NCBI GenBank assembly: GCA_963691885.1
Contig: OY829843.1
Location: 310,001-374,000, forward strand
Direction: 5' to 3'
DNA: 64,000 nucleotides
From: G963691885 sp963691885
GTDB lineage: Bacteria > Pseudomonadota > Alphaproteobacteria > UBA8366 > Aestuariispiraceae
Shown here: positions 25,285 through 34,427 of the stretch, piece after piece
Layout: the number at the start of each line of letters is the position of its first letter
Numbering within the stretch: the stretch's first letter is position 1
The notes under the pieces: model-generated
Databases searched by the model: none
What the model was told of the DNA's origin: nothing
Seen by the model: only the letters and a program-made list of their open reading frames with translations
Translations under genes and position numbers: made by a program

Positions 25285-26802
25285 ATGGCACAAGCAGAAA
25301 TGATGCGCGATGTAATGATGGGCGGGGCCGATGATGCCATCGCGCTGACGGCCCCGGATCGCCCGGATCTAACCTTTGCGGCTCTGCGGGACCACGCCAA
25401 TCGCATCAGGCGGCAGCTTGCGGCCCGCAATATCGGCCCCGGGGACCGTGTCGCCATTGTCCTGCCCAACGGCCCGGAGATGGCCTCCGCCTTTCTTGCT
25501 GTCGCCTCCGGCCTTTCAGCCGCGCCGTTGAACCCGTCATACAAAGAAGCCGAGTTCAAATTCTATCTGGAAGACTTGAAACCAAAGATCGTGATCGTAG
25601 AGGGCGGCAGCGAAAGTCCAGCAATCGCTGCGGCAAACGAACTGGGAATTCCGGTCGCCGAAGCGCAGGTGGGACCGGAAGATGCGGCCGGAATCTTCAA
25701 TTTATGGAATGAAGAGGCGGATGCCGCTGACCCGGGTGCCGACACCGAAGCCCTCGTTCTTCATACCTCTGGCACAACAAGCCGGCCCAAGGTTGTCCCC
25801 CTGACCCAAACCAATCTGGGCGCATCGGCTGGAAACATTGCAGGCACATTAAAGCTGACACCGGAAGATCACTGTCTGAACATTATGCCGCTGTTCCACA
25901 TTCACGGTTTGATCGCTATTGTCCTTTCCTCTATGCGCGCAGGGGCCTCAGTGTGCTGCACGCCCGGTTTCAATGCACTGAAATTCTTTGAATACGCACT
26001 CGACCAGAATCCGACCTGGTATTCGGGCGTGCCCACGATGCATCAAACAATTCTGGTTCGTGCAAAACGCAACAGTGAGGCGCTCGCCAAACTGAATTTC
26101 CGTTTTGTGAGATCGTCTTCCGCATCCCTGCCACCTGCTGTATTCCACGAATTGGCAGATACTTTCGGCTGTCCGGTGATTGAGGCCTATGGCATGACCG
26201 AGGCCACCCACCAGATGGCGTCAAATCCGCTGCCCCCGGGTGTTCAGAAACCCGGCCTTGTCGGTCTCGCCGCCGGACCCGAAATCTGCATCCTTGACCT
26301 CGATGGCAATGCGCAACCGGCAGGCACCGAAGGCGAGGTCTGTATCAAAGGTCCCAATGTCACGCCGGGATACGAAAATAATGAAAAGGCCAATGCAGAA
26401 AGTTTTACGAATGGCTGGTTCCGTACCGGCGATCAGGGGTTTCTCGACGATGACGGCTATCTGAAAATTACCGGTCGGATTAAGGAAATCATCAACCGCG
26501 GGGGCGAGAAAGTTTCACCGCTGGAAGTTGACGACAAGCTTATGGATCACCCCTCGGTACAGCAGGTGGTCACCTTCGCCATGCCACACAAGATGCTGGG
26601 GGAAGAGGTCGCCGCCGCCATTGTCCTGGTTGACGGGGCGGAGGTTTCGGAAAAAGAACTGCAGGATTACGCCGGGGAACATCTGGCCCCGTTTAAGGTG
26701 CCGCGAAAGATCGTCTTTATGGATGAGATACCAAAGGGTGCCACAGGAAAGATGCAACGCATCGGACTTGCCACAAAGCTGGGATTGGGTGACGAGGTAT
26801 GA
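25285..26802 (+). CDS. Acyl-CoA ligase, oxalate-CoA ligase (Pcs60/AAE3)-like
   Basis: 505-residue AMP-forming ligase. ATP-binding P-loop LHTSGTTSRPKVVPLT, the A5 motif EAYGMTEATHQM, the A7 motif GWFRTGDQGFLDDDGYLKITGR, hinge KEIINRGGEKVSPLE and the catalytic Lys in PKGATGKMQR are all present, so it should be active. Overall it looks like the Pcs60/AAE3 group that activates oxalate and other short dicarboxylates (LMPLFHIHGLIA-like and SGVPTMHQTIL segments). In reductive nicotinate breakdown in Azorhizobium the end product is glutarate, so a dicarboxylate CoA ligase would fit; the exact acid is unknown. Good ribosome site (AGGGTGGAA). The reductase gene behind it overlaps by 4 bp. Confidence 0.88.
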   Translation: MAQAEMMRDVMMGGADDAIALTAPDRPDLTFAALRDHANRIRRQLAARNIGPGDRVAIVLPNGPEMASAFLAVASGLSAAPLNPSYKEAEFKFYLEDLKPKIVIVEGGSESPAIAAANELGIPVAEAQVGPEDAAGIFNLWNEEADAADPGADTEALVLHTSGTTSRPKVVPLTQTNLGASAGNIAGTLKLTPEDHCLNIMPLFHIHGLIAIVLSSMRAGASVCCTPGFNALKFFEYALDQNPTWYSGVPTMHQTILVRAKRNSEALAKLNFRFVRSSSASLPPAVFHELADTFGCPVIEAYGMTEATHQMASNPLPPGVQKPGLVGLAAGPEICILDLDGNAQPAGTEGEVCIKGPNVTPGYENNEKANAESFTNGWFRTGDQGFLDDDGYLKITGRIKEIINRGGEKVSPLEVDDKLMDHPSVQQVVTFAMPHKMLGEEVAAAIVLVDGAEVSEKELQDYAGEHLAPFKVPRKIVFMDEIPKGATGKMQRIGLATKLGLGDEV

Positions 26803-27836
26803 CCCGGATCTGCATCTTTGGTGCTGGCGCGATTGGCGGCTATATGGCTGCAGCCCTGAGCGAAGCGGGGGCTGAAGTTTCTGTCGTGGCGCGCGGCCCG
26901 CATCTGGCCGCGATGAAAGCCAACGGTCTGACCCTGCGCAAGGATGGCGAGACGCGGAACTATAAAATCCAAGCCAGCGACAATCCCGCCGATCTCGGCA
27001 AACAGGATTATGTGATTGTGGCCTTAAAGGCCCATTCCGTTGCGCCCATCGTCGAACAGTTCGGCCCGCTACTGGCAGACCACACAGCGATTGTGCCCGC
27101 GGTAAATGGTCTGCCCTGGTGGTACTTCCATCATGCCAATACCGGTACTGAACTGGACAATACATGGATCGAAACCGTCGACCCCGGCGGCGCACAATGG
27201 AAATTCTTTGGTCCGGAACGGGCCATCGGTTGTGTTGTTTACCCGGCTTGCGATGTTCCGGAACCAGGCGTGGTTCAACACAAAAGCGGCGACCGTTTCA
27301 CCCTGGGGGAACCAGACGGGTCAAGCTCTGAACGGCTTGAAACACTGTCGCGATTGATGATCGCGGGCGGTCTGAAGGCCCCGCGCAAGCCCCGCTTGCG
27401 GGACGAGTTGTGGATCAAACTATGGGGGAATTGCTCGTTCAATCCGGTTTCGGCACTTACCGGTGCCAGCTTGGATCTGATCGGCCAGGACGCTGCGACG
27501 CGGGGCGTCGTGAGGGATGCCATGCTTGAATGCCGGGCCGTCGGTCAGGCCCTGGGTGCCCGGTTCAGCGTCAGCGTTGAAAAGCGGATTCAGGGGGGCG
27601 CTGACATCGTCGGCCATAAACCCTCTACCCGCCACGATGTTGAACTGGGCCGGCCTATGGAATTGGACGCGCTTGTCTCAACCGTTCTGGAATTGGCACG
27701 ACGCCTGGATATTCCGACACCGACGCTCAACACAATTGCAGCGCTCGTTCGCATGCAGGGAGAGGTCCTTGGCCTGTATCAGCGAAAACCTGGTATCGAA
27801 GCGGCAATCACGGGTGACTACCAACCGGCCGACTGA
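26799..27836 (+). CDS. Ketopantoate-reductase-family oxidoreductase
   Basis: 345 residues of the ApbA/PanE family. The N-terminal Rossmann motif is IFGAGAIGGYMAAAL; the C-terminal helical domain has the catalytic-Lys region LRDELWIKLWGNCSFNPVSALTGAS and the later ELGRPMELDAL. Classical PanE reduces 2-dehydropantoate with NADPH; many homologues act on other 2-oxo or branched acids. This copy is translationally coupled to the CoA ligase and sits in a catabolic island, so I doubt it is the biosynthetic PanE. Reduction of a formyl- or oxo-dicarboxylate intermediate is one idea. It ends against the convergent small-protein gene, stop codon to stop codon. Confidence 0.88.
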   Translation: MTRICIFGAGAIGGYMAAALSEAGAEVSVVARGPHLAAMKANGLTLRKDGETRNYKIQASDNPADLGKQDYVIVALKAHSVAPIVEQFGPLLADHTAIVPAVNGLPWWYFHHANTGTELDNTWIETVDPGGAQWKFFGPERAIGCVVYPACDVPEPGVVQHKSGDRFTLGEPDGSSSERLETLSRLMIAGGLKAPRKPRLRDELWIKLWGNCSFNPVSALTGASLDLIGQDAATRGVVRDAMLECRAVGQALGARFSVSVEKRIQGGADIVGHKPSTRHDVELGRPMELDALVSTVLELARRLDIPTPTLNTIAALVRMQGEVLGLYQRKPGIEAAITGDYQPAD

Positions 27837-28226
27837 TCAGCCAGCGCTGCACGCGCCCGTCTGGACGCTTGGTTTGAGGGCAAAGTTTGTTCCGCAATCA
27901 TTGTTGCCACAGGCTGCAAACACCCGGCTTTGAACGAATTTTCCACTCTTTAGATGAATCGCAACGTAACTTGCGAGGTGAACGGGTGCCGGGTTTGTCG
28001 CCTCAATCCGAAATGTCACAAAGTGTTTGTCGTGTTTCATAATGGGGTAATTATGATCGTAGATATTGGTAATGCGCGGCTCTTCAACATCCACGACAAA
28101 GACACCCAGCCTTTCGCCGTTCTCATAAAGACAGTTCATTAATTGCGGCGCGGCCTGCGTTGGTGATCCGGCCAGCAAGAAAACACCAAAGGCCATAAGA
28201 GACAAAACCGAGTTCAATCGTGACAT
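27837..28226 (-). CDS. Small secreted cysteine-containing protein, unknown
   Basis: 129 residues from the ATG at 28226, which has GGAGGA seven bases upstream; the frame also opens 33 bp earlier. A clear signal peptide (LNSVLSLMAFGVFLLAGSPTQA) is followed by a soluble domain of about 100 residues with four cysteines (MNCLY, AACGNNDCGT, TGACSAG), probably disulfide-bonded in the periplasm. The middle (HFVTFRIEATNPAPVHLASYVAIH) looks like beta structure. I do not recognise the family. It lies 50 bp downstream of the large hybrid kinase on the same strand, so it may be cotranscribed with it, but a functional link is only a guess. Confidence 0.75.
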   Translation of the reverse strand: MSRLNSVLSLMAFGVFLLAGSPTQAAPQLMNCLYENGERLGVFVVDVEEPRITNIYDHNYPIMKHDKHFVTFRIEATNPAPVHLASYVAIHLKSGKFVQSRVFAACGNNDCGTNFALKPSVQTGACSAG

Positions 28227-28275
28227 AGTCTGATCCTCCAAGCGCGAAACACACCCCAACTGAGTGTGTCACATC

Positions 28276-31200
28276 TCACGCGCTTGAGCGAGTGTCAGAT
28301 TGCCATTCTCGCATGATCGTGAGAGCCGTCGGATAATCCATCTGGTCAATATGGTTGCCAATTTCTGACCAAGCGCTTGGTGGATCGTCGTGAAGTTCGG
28401 CTGAAATTGTCTTATACAGACCCTCCGCATCCATGTCGCCACGGCTTAACATATCCCGCAAAGCGTCCAAACGGTCTTGCGGAAAATCGCCGAGGCTTGC
28501 GACGCCACCATGCAGGTCAGTTTTCGGTGCCATCGTCTCCTGGCCGTCCGTGAGCAACCGGATTTCTTCTTTCATCCGTGAATACGTGCTTTCGAATTTA
28601 CTCAACAATAGCGCGATTGTGTCGCCATCACCGCCAGCTCTGAAAAGTGTTTCCAACTCCGCGGCAAGCTGTGAAACGGGTGTTATGCGCAGATTTGCGG
28701 CTACACCCTTGACTGTATGCGCGATGACCGCGGCTTCATCGGTCTGAGCGTCCCCTACAAGTCTGCGCATCTCTTCCGCTGCAGATCCATTATTGCGGAC
28801 AAACTTTTCCATCAAGCCGACGACCACGCTGCGATCACAGCCGATCGCTTCGGCCAGAAGATCTGGATCGACCATTCCGGTTGGCGCAGGCGCATTTTCA
28901 GCATTATCGCTTTCTTCAGAGCCGGCCGTGGTAGGCGTGGCCCATTCCTCATCTTGCGCGTCAAGGGCTGCCAACAGGCTCTCCGGCGTATCGAAATCCA
29001 GATCCAGATTGCGAGACTGCACCCATTTCGAGAGGGACAGATAGAGCTGGGCGGGATCAATCGGTTTCGAGAGGTGATCACACATCCCGTTTGCAAGGCA
29101 CAGTTCGCGCTCGCTTTCCAGGGCGTGGGCCGTCATTGCAATAATCGGCAATCGCGAAAATTCCGGTTTTGACAGAATGTTCTGGGTTGCTTCATGCCCG
29201 TCCATCACCGGCATCTGAATGTCCATTAAAACAGCGGCATGATATGACGGGCCGTTGGCCTCAACCGCCTGCAAGGCTTCAAGACCATTGACAGCCAGAT
29301 CAACTTCTAGACCGATATCCGTCAGCAGCTTTTGGGCGATCAATTGATTAATCTCATTATCTTCCACCAACAGAATCCGCTCACCCGCGAGACCCGCCGC
29401 GATCGCAGTCCCGGATTTTCCTGTTTCAACCTGCGCCAGTTTCACATCCCCTGACACAGTACTGGCAACCACCCGCATCAGGAGAGAGGGTGCCAACGGT
29501 TTTTGCAAAACCGTCTGGATACTCTGCGCTTCCGCCTCTCGGCGAATTTCGGGATCTGTATAGGCCGTAACAAGAAGACACGGGATCTTGCGGTCCGGAC
29601 CTGTCAAATCATTAATCCGGCGCATCGCCTCTAGCCCGTTCAGGAAGGGCATCTGACTGTCCATCAAAATGACATCTGGCAGCGAAGGATCTGGATGATC
29701 AAGCAGTTCGGCTATCCGCTCAATTGCCTGAATGCCGGATTCAAGCTCTATGACGTCTGCGCCGCTTTCCCTCAAGGGTGCGGCCAGGATTGTCCTTGCA
29801 ACCGATATGTCGTCGACGACCATAACGGATAACCCGGCAATCTTAGACGCAACGGCGTCAAGCGACAGCGACATATCTGGCATTTCGGAACGATCAAACG
29901 GGACACAGAAATGGAAACAGCTTCCCTTCCCATAGGTACTTTCCGCTCCAATCCCTCCCCCCATCATACCGACCAGCTCCTTGCAGATCGACAGGCCAAG
30001 ACCTGTACCCCCATATTGCCGCGTCGATGAGTCGTCCGCCTGGGTAAACGGGGTGAAAAGCGTCGACAACTGTTCTTCAGTAAGACCGATACCTGAATCC
30101 GTGATCGAGAAATTCAACCAGTGACGCCCATCGTCTGACGGGCTGGTTGTTACTTCCAACAGAATTTGCCCTTTTGGTGTAAACTTGACGGCATTCGTCA
30201 TCAAATTCGTCAAAATCTGCGTCAACCGCATCGGGTCGCCTCGCAGATTGTCATGGACATCCGGAGCCACAGAAATGGCGACGTCCAGATGCTTGTCCTC
30301 CAGCCTGGTCCCCGTCACGGTCGACATATTTTCAAGAATATCAGACAGATTAAAATCAAGCGTACTGATCGACATCTTACCCGCTTCAATCTTCGAGAAG
30401 TCGAGCACGTCGTTAATGATGTCTAACAGGGATGACGCTGAACTCAGCAATTTTGAGAGGTAATCCCTCTGCTGCAGCGTCAGGTTGGATTGCAGGACCA
30501 TGCGCGTCAGGCCCATAATCGCGTTCATCGGGGTCCTGATCTCGTGACTGATATTGGCAACAAAAGCACTTTTTGCGGCCGTTGCCTTGATGGCCCTGTC
30601 ACGGGCGGTTTCCAGGTAACGTTCTGTCTCAATCCGCTCGGTGACATCGACGAGGGAGACGAGCAAACTGCCATCTGCAAGCGGCTGCCGGGTCGCTTCG
30701 ACAACCTTTCCCGACCCCAGTTTGTGCTCATAGACCATCGATTCTGATTGAGGCAGGTTTGGATCGGCCTGTATCGACGGATTGCCTTCCGAAAAGTCGC
30801 CTCGATCCAGACTGGCGCGCAGAACGGTTGCCAATTTTGTCTGCGGGGGAAACAGCGTGTCGGCAAATTCCAGAAACTCATTGAACTGTCGGTTTTTGAA
30901 AACCAGTTTCTTTTTGTCATCGAACATCGCAATGCCAGCTGGCACGCCCGCCAGAATTGCATCGCGGCGACGTCCCGATGCCCGGATGAATTTTCGGGCC
31001 TCCTCCAGGGAATTGAACAGGCGGATCATGACAATTGCCAGGACAGCGAAAACCGGTAATGCAAGCGCACCCGTCAAGATTGCACGTTGCGTCATCCGGA
31101 TGCCTTCATCGATATGGGAGGCCACCTCTTCGCCATAGTTCAGCACTTCAATTGTCAGGTTCTGAAGGTCTTGTTGGGCCGGTGCATCCAGCATATTGGT

Positions 31201-31653
31201 AGCGGCGTTGATCGCGTCAACCGCCGATCCAAACCCATGCCTCTGCCGGGCTCCAGCCAGAATCTCAGAATAATCCACAATCGCCCAGCCTAGGTTAGGC
31301 AGTCTGATCACATGCCCATTAGGCAGCACACGCCCATCCAGCCGTTCGACGACCTCTCGAGACAGGGTCAGATACTGTTCGGCCTTTTCAGCATTTTCGG
31401 TATTTCCCGTGAGGAGATAGGACTGAAACTCATGAATCGCTCCGCCATACCCCAAATGAGATTGCAGGAGTGCCAGATCCTGAACCAGTTCAAGCTGAAT
31501 TCTTTCCTCTTCCCAGAGTGTCTTATTCAATCTGCTGAACTGGAAATAGGTCCCGATCACCAGGACTGCAAAGAGAGAAAACAGCACTACCAGCAGAACG
31601 ATGGCTGTTCGCGCCCGGTGTCTCTCAGACAGAACCGATTGAAAAAACGACAC
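28276..31653 (-). CDS. Hybrid histidine kinase with two receiver domains and Hpt
   Basis: 1125 residues. Order: membrane helix about 17-37, helical extracytoplasmic sensor about 40-190, helix about 191-212, a PAS-like region about 228-340, phosphoacceptor His370 (ANISHEIRTPMNAIMG), ATPase domain with Asn487 and GGTGLGLSI about 548-556, receiver 1 with Asp665 (LMDSQMPFLNG), receiver 2 with Asp811 (LMDIQMPVMDGHEAT), and Hpt domain with His979 (IAHTVKGVAANLR). All phospho-sites of a His-Asp-His-Asp relay are present, so it can pass phosphate to an external regulator not encoded nearby. The start is GTG at 31653 with GGAGGA five bases upstream. It diverges from the GGDEF/EAL gene. The architecture resembles BarA-type kinases, though with an extra receiver. 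Confidence 0.92.
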   Translation of the reverse strand: MSFFQSVLSERHRARTAIVLLVVLFSLFAVLVIGTYFQFSRLNKTLWEEERIQLELVQDLALLQSHLGYGGAIHEFQSYLLTGNTENAEKAEQYLTLSREVVERLDGRVLPNGHVIRLPNLGWAIVDYSEILAGARQRHGFGSAVDAINAATNMLDAPAQQDLQNLTIEVLNYGEEVASHIDEGIRMTQRAILTGALALPVFAVLAIVMIRLFNSLEEARKFIRASGRRRDAILAGVPAGIAMFDDKKKLVFKNRQFNEFLEFADTLFPPQTKLATVLRASLDRGDFSEGNPSIQADPNLPQSESMVYEHKLGSGKVVEATRQPLADGSLLVSLVDVTERIETERYLETARDRAIKATAAKSAFVANISHEIRTPMNAIMGLTRMVLQSNLTLQQRDYLSKLLSSASSLLDIINDVLDFSKIEAGKMSISTLDFNLSDILENMSTVTGTRLEDKHLDVAISVAPDVHDNLRGDPMRLTQILTNLMTNAVKFTPKGQILLEVTTSPSDDGRHWLNFSITDSGIGLTEEQLSTLFTPFTQADDSSTRQYGGTGLGLSICKELVGMMGGGIGAESTYGKGSCFHFCVPFDRSEMPDMSLSLDAVASKIAGLSVMVVDDISVARTILAAPLRESGADVIELESGIQAIERIAELLDHPDPSLPDVILMDSQMPFLNGLEAMRRINDLTGPDRKIPCLLVTAYTDPEIRREAEAQSIQTVLQKPLAPSLLMRVVASTVSGDVKLAQVETGKSGTAIAAGLAGERILLVEDNEINQLIAQKLLTDIGLEVDLAVNGLEALQAVEANGPSYHAAVLMDIQMPVMDGHEATQNILSKPEFSRLPIIAMTAHALESERELCLANGMCDHLSKPIDPAQLYLSLSKWVQSRNLDLDFDTPESLLAALDAQDEEWATPTTAGSEESDNAENAPAPTGMVDPDLLAEAIGCDRSVVVGLMEKFVRNNGSAAEEMRRLVGDAQTDEAAVIAHTVKGVAANLRITPVSQLAAELETLFRAGGDGDTIALLLSKFESTYSRMKEEIRLLTDGQETMAPKTDLHGGVASLGDFPQDRLDALRDMLSRGDMDAEGLYKTISAELHDDPPSAWSEIGNHIDQMDYPTALTIMREWQSDTRSSA

Positions 31654-31782
31654 AAAATCCTCCGCCTCAGGTCAGACGTACTCGGGTAGCGTCAATGATC
31701 TTCCATCAAATGACAGACATTTGAATTCAAAGAAACACTTATTTGCAAGTCCGGCCGCGCCGGGGCCGTTCCTTAACGTTTC

Positions 31783-31797
31783 TTAGTTGTTGCTTAA
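31783..31797 (+). promoter_or_regulatory. Possible CtrA-type site upstream of the GGDEF/EAL gene
   Basis: TTAG-N7-TTAA, one mismatch from the TTAA-N7-TTAA consensus of the alphaproteobacterial master regulator CtrA, 68 bp before the GGDEF/EAL start. A further TTAACG lies just upstream. Short motif, so chance is possible. Confidence 0.3.
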
Positions 31798-31864
31798 CCA
31801 TTCAGCCCTATTCTGATTGTGAACAGCCGGTCACGAACCATTTGGCAAGAGTCCAGAGGATAGA

Positions 31865-33850
31865 ATGAGTTCCGAACAAATCTCTCCCAGAGATGCTTTT
31901 GCGGCGTATCAGCGCCGCTCGGAATTCTTAGTGGCCAGCACAAAACTTGTGGTGATGGTCCTGCTTCTGGCGCTGTATCTGAGTCCGTTCAGCTCAGCCG
32001 ACTCGTCTCGATTGCAACAAGTGCTTACCATCTCAACCGCGTATGGCGTCTGGCTTGTCGCCATGTTGGCTTTGGTCACCAGACACCAAAAGCCGCCAGC
32101 CCTCATTTGGGCGTCCATCGCGGTTGATTTTACGGCGCTCTATGCCCTGATGTGGGCTTTACCGCCCCGGAACGATCCAACAGAGTTCTACGCTCTCGCC
32201 CAACCAGCTCAGTATTTTCTGTTCGTTCTCATTGCCTTAAGGGTCCTGAGGTTCGAAGCAAGATATGTGTTCGGTGCCGGGGCCGCTGCGGTTTTCGGTT
32301 GGGTGATCCTCTTGAGTTACACGATAGAAGGGCCCTCCCAATCAGGTTTTTGGTCGCATTCCGGCGGGGATGACCTGAACCTCGCAATGGTTCTTGGCGC
32401 GCAAGTAGAGAAAATCATTATCATCACGGTCTTCACAACCGTATTGGCCATAACCGCCATCAGAGCCAAAGCTCTGCTGTTCCGGGAACGAGGGGCCGCC
32501 GAACAGGCCCGCGCGCATCAAGTGTCTCTGGAACAGGCGGCAATCACCGATGAGGTCAGCGGTTTACCCAACCGGATTGCCGCCCCTGCAATTGTGGCAG
32601 GGTTTGGCGTGTCGATGGTCGGGCTCATCGCCATCAAGCTGCAAGAAAAAGAGAGAATGTCTGCCACCTTCGGGCATATCTTCTGGGATTCGCTGGCGCG
32701 CAGCGTATCTCAGCGCTTGACGCAGTACTGGCAAGGTCGGGGTCGCGTAATTCGTCTGGATGATGATACCTTCCTGCTGGCCCATAACGGCTCAGCCCGC
32801 CCTGCCACGCTTCAAAAACTTGCGAACGATCTTGCAGTGCAATTCGAAAAGCCATTTGAAATTGGGCAGAGGGAAGTTCTACAGCGGATCCGGATTGGCG
32901 TTAGCACATGGTACGACACCAAGGATGTGATTGAAGCTATTTTCGAAGCCCAGTCGGCGACTTTTCATGTGCCGGAGAATGCCTCCCCTCCCGTTGCCAT
33001 ATTCAACGACACAATGCGGCAAAGAGGATTGCAGTTTAGCGAAATTGAATCGAGGCTTCGCGAGGCACTGGCATCTCCCGGCGCCATCACGCCCCACTTT
33101 CAACCCATTATTGATGCCAAATCGCGTCAACTGATCGGTTTTGAAGCATTGGCGCGTTGGACCCGCGCCAATGGAAGACATGTCAAACCAATCGACTTCA
33201 TCCCGGTTGCCGAAGCGACAGGATTGATCATTCCGCTTGGCCAATTGATTCTGGAGGCGGCCTGCCACGCAATTACGGTTTTCAATTCCGAGATTCCGTC
33301 TGAAAAGCAGCTGACTGTGAGTGTAAACCTGTCCGTTCGCGAACTGAATTCCCCCTACATCGTCTCTGACATCAGCCGCATTCTGTCCCAGACGCTGTGT
33401 TCTCCAAAAATGTTGAAACTCGAAGTCACCGAATCCGCAACGGCAAAGGATCTCGATGACCTAAAAGACAAATTGACCGAGCTTCGCCTGCTTGGCGTGG
33501 AAATCGCGATCGACGATTTTGGAACCGGCTATTCGTCTCTCAGCTATTTGAAAGACCTGCCTGTAACGTCCCTGAAGATTGATCGGTCCTTCATTTCTGA
33601 TATCGCAGACCCGGGACACGCGGCGCTGGTTAAAACAATTGTGGATATCGCTCGGTCCTTTGGCCTGACCACGGTTGCAGAAGGTGTTGAAACCACCGAT
33701 ATGCAGGATCGCGTGATTGAACTGGGCGTTGATCAGATTCAGGGATACCTGTTCAGCGAACCGCTGCCAGGGCAAGAAGTCCTCGATCGGTTTGGGGAGC
33801 CATCCGGGCAGGAAGTGGATGTCCACCCGCCGCTTACTGCTTCCGCCTAA
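31865..33850 (+). CDS. Membrane GGDEF/EAL protein, predicted c-di-GMP phosphodiesterase
   Basis: 661 residues. Five or six membrane helices (about 24-42, 55-72, 80-98, 115-130, 135-152, 180-200), a degenerate GGDEF domain about 225-380, and an EAL domain about 400-645. The diguanylate cyclase signature is lost: RLDDDTFLL (297-305) replaces R.GGDEF, so it should not make c-di-GMP. The EAL domain keeps Glu427 in FEALARW, Asn488 (VNLS), Glu520 (KLEVTES), Asp550-Asp551 in AIDDFGTGYSS and Lys571 in SLKIDRSF, so phosphodiesterase activity is expected. The GGDEF remnant may bind GTP as a regulatory input. GAGGA lies before the ATG. It diverges from the hybrid kinase. Likely lowers local c-di-GMP and so favours motility. 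Confidence 0.9.
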   Translation: MSSEQISPRDAFAAYQRRSEFLVASTKLVVMVLLLALYLSPFSSADSSRLQQVLTISTAYGVWLVAMLALVTRHQKPPALIWASIAVDFTALYALMWALPPRNDPTEFYALAQPAQYFLFVLIALRVLRFEARYVFGAGAAAVFGWVILLSYTIEGPSQSGFWSHSGGDDLNLAMVLGAQVEKIIIITVFTTVLAITAIRAKALLFRERGAAEQARAHQVSLEQAAITDEVSGLPNRIAAPAIVAGFGVSMVGLIAIKLQEKERMSATFGHIFWDSLARSVSQRLTQYWQGRGRVIRLDDDTFLLAHNGSARPATLQKLANDLAVQFEKPFEIGQREVLQRIRIGVSTWYDTKDVIEAIFEAQSATFHVPENASPPVAIFNDTMRQRGLQFSEIESRLREALASPGAITPHFQPIIDAKSRQLIGFEALARWTRANGRHVKPIDFIPVAEATGLIIPLGQLILEAACHAITVFNSEIPSEKQLTVSVNLSVRELNSPYIVSDISRILSQTLCSPKMLKLEVTESATAKDLDDLKDKLTELRLLGVEIAIDDFGTGYSSLSYLKDLPVTSLKIDRSFISDIADPGHAALVKTIVDIARSFGLTTVAEGVETTDMQDRVIELGVDQIQGYLFSEPLPGQEVLDRFGEPSGQEVDVHPPLTASA

Positions 33851-33873
33851 AGTCAAGTTGGTCCTTTTTCACC

Positions 33874-34269
33874 TTAAGGGCGTTTCACAACCATATCGAT
33901 CTCTACCAAGGCATCGACGGCCAGGGCGGTCACCCCAATCGTTGTCCGGGCCGGTCGGCGGTCATCGGGAAAATAGCTCTTATACATCTCATTCATGACC
34001 GCAAAATCCCGTTTGAACTCCGTCAGGTATATCCGGACCATAACCACATTCTCCAGACCAAGGCCGATTCCACTCAAAACCAGTTTCAAATTCTCCATTA
34101 CCCGGACGGTTTGCGCTTCGACCCCCTCTGGCAACGGGGTCTCCGGGTCATCGGGATCTGTGGGCATCTGGCCGGTCACCATTACCCAACCATCTGCCTC
34201 AACTGCGTGCGAAAAAGGTCCAACGGTTTGGGGCGCGCCAGATACCATGTGAAAAAGTGGTGCCGTCAT
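33874..34269 (-). CDS. RidA/YjgF-family protein
   Basis: 131 residues from the ATG at 34269, preceded by AAGGGAAACAGAG; an in-frame ATG 42 bp further up would add a basic tail absent from the family. RidA proteins hydrolyse reactive enamine/imine intermediates released by PLP enzymes, or act as related deaminases. Family features: GPFSHAVEADGWVMVTGQMP near the start, the conserved Arg and neighbours in RPARTTIGVTALAVDALVEIDMVV near the end. The Arg that binds the carboxylate in true RidA seems present. Single gene, convergent with the EAL gene. Exact subfamily unsure. Confidence 0.9.
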   Translation of the reverse strand: MTAPLFHMVSGAPQTVGPFSHAVEADGWVMVTGQMPTDPDDPETPLPEGVEAQTVRVMENLKLVLSGIGLGLENVVMVRIYLTEFKRDFAVMNEMYKSYFPDDRRPARTTIGVTALAVDALVEIDMVVKRP

Positions 34270-34427
34270 CTCTGTTTCCCTTAACTTTTTGAACTTACGA
34301 GCAACATTCACACTTCATTGTTGACTGGAATACCTCAAAAGACCATCCGAAGCGTTAGACTTTCTTTAATATTCTTGAACTACTCTAGACTGACGAGTTG
34401 AGATAACAGCAGAAGAAAGAGAAACCC

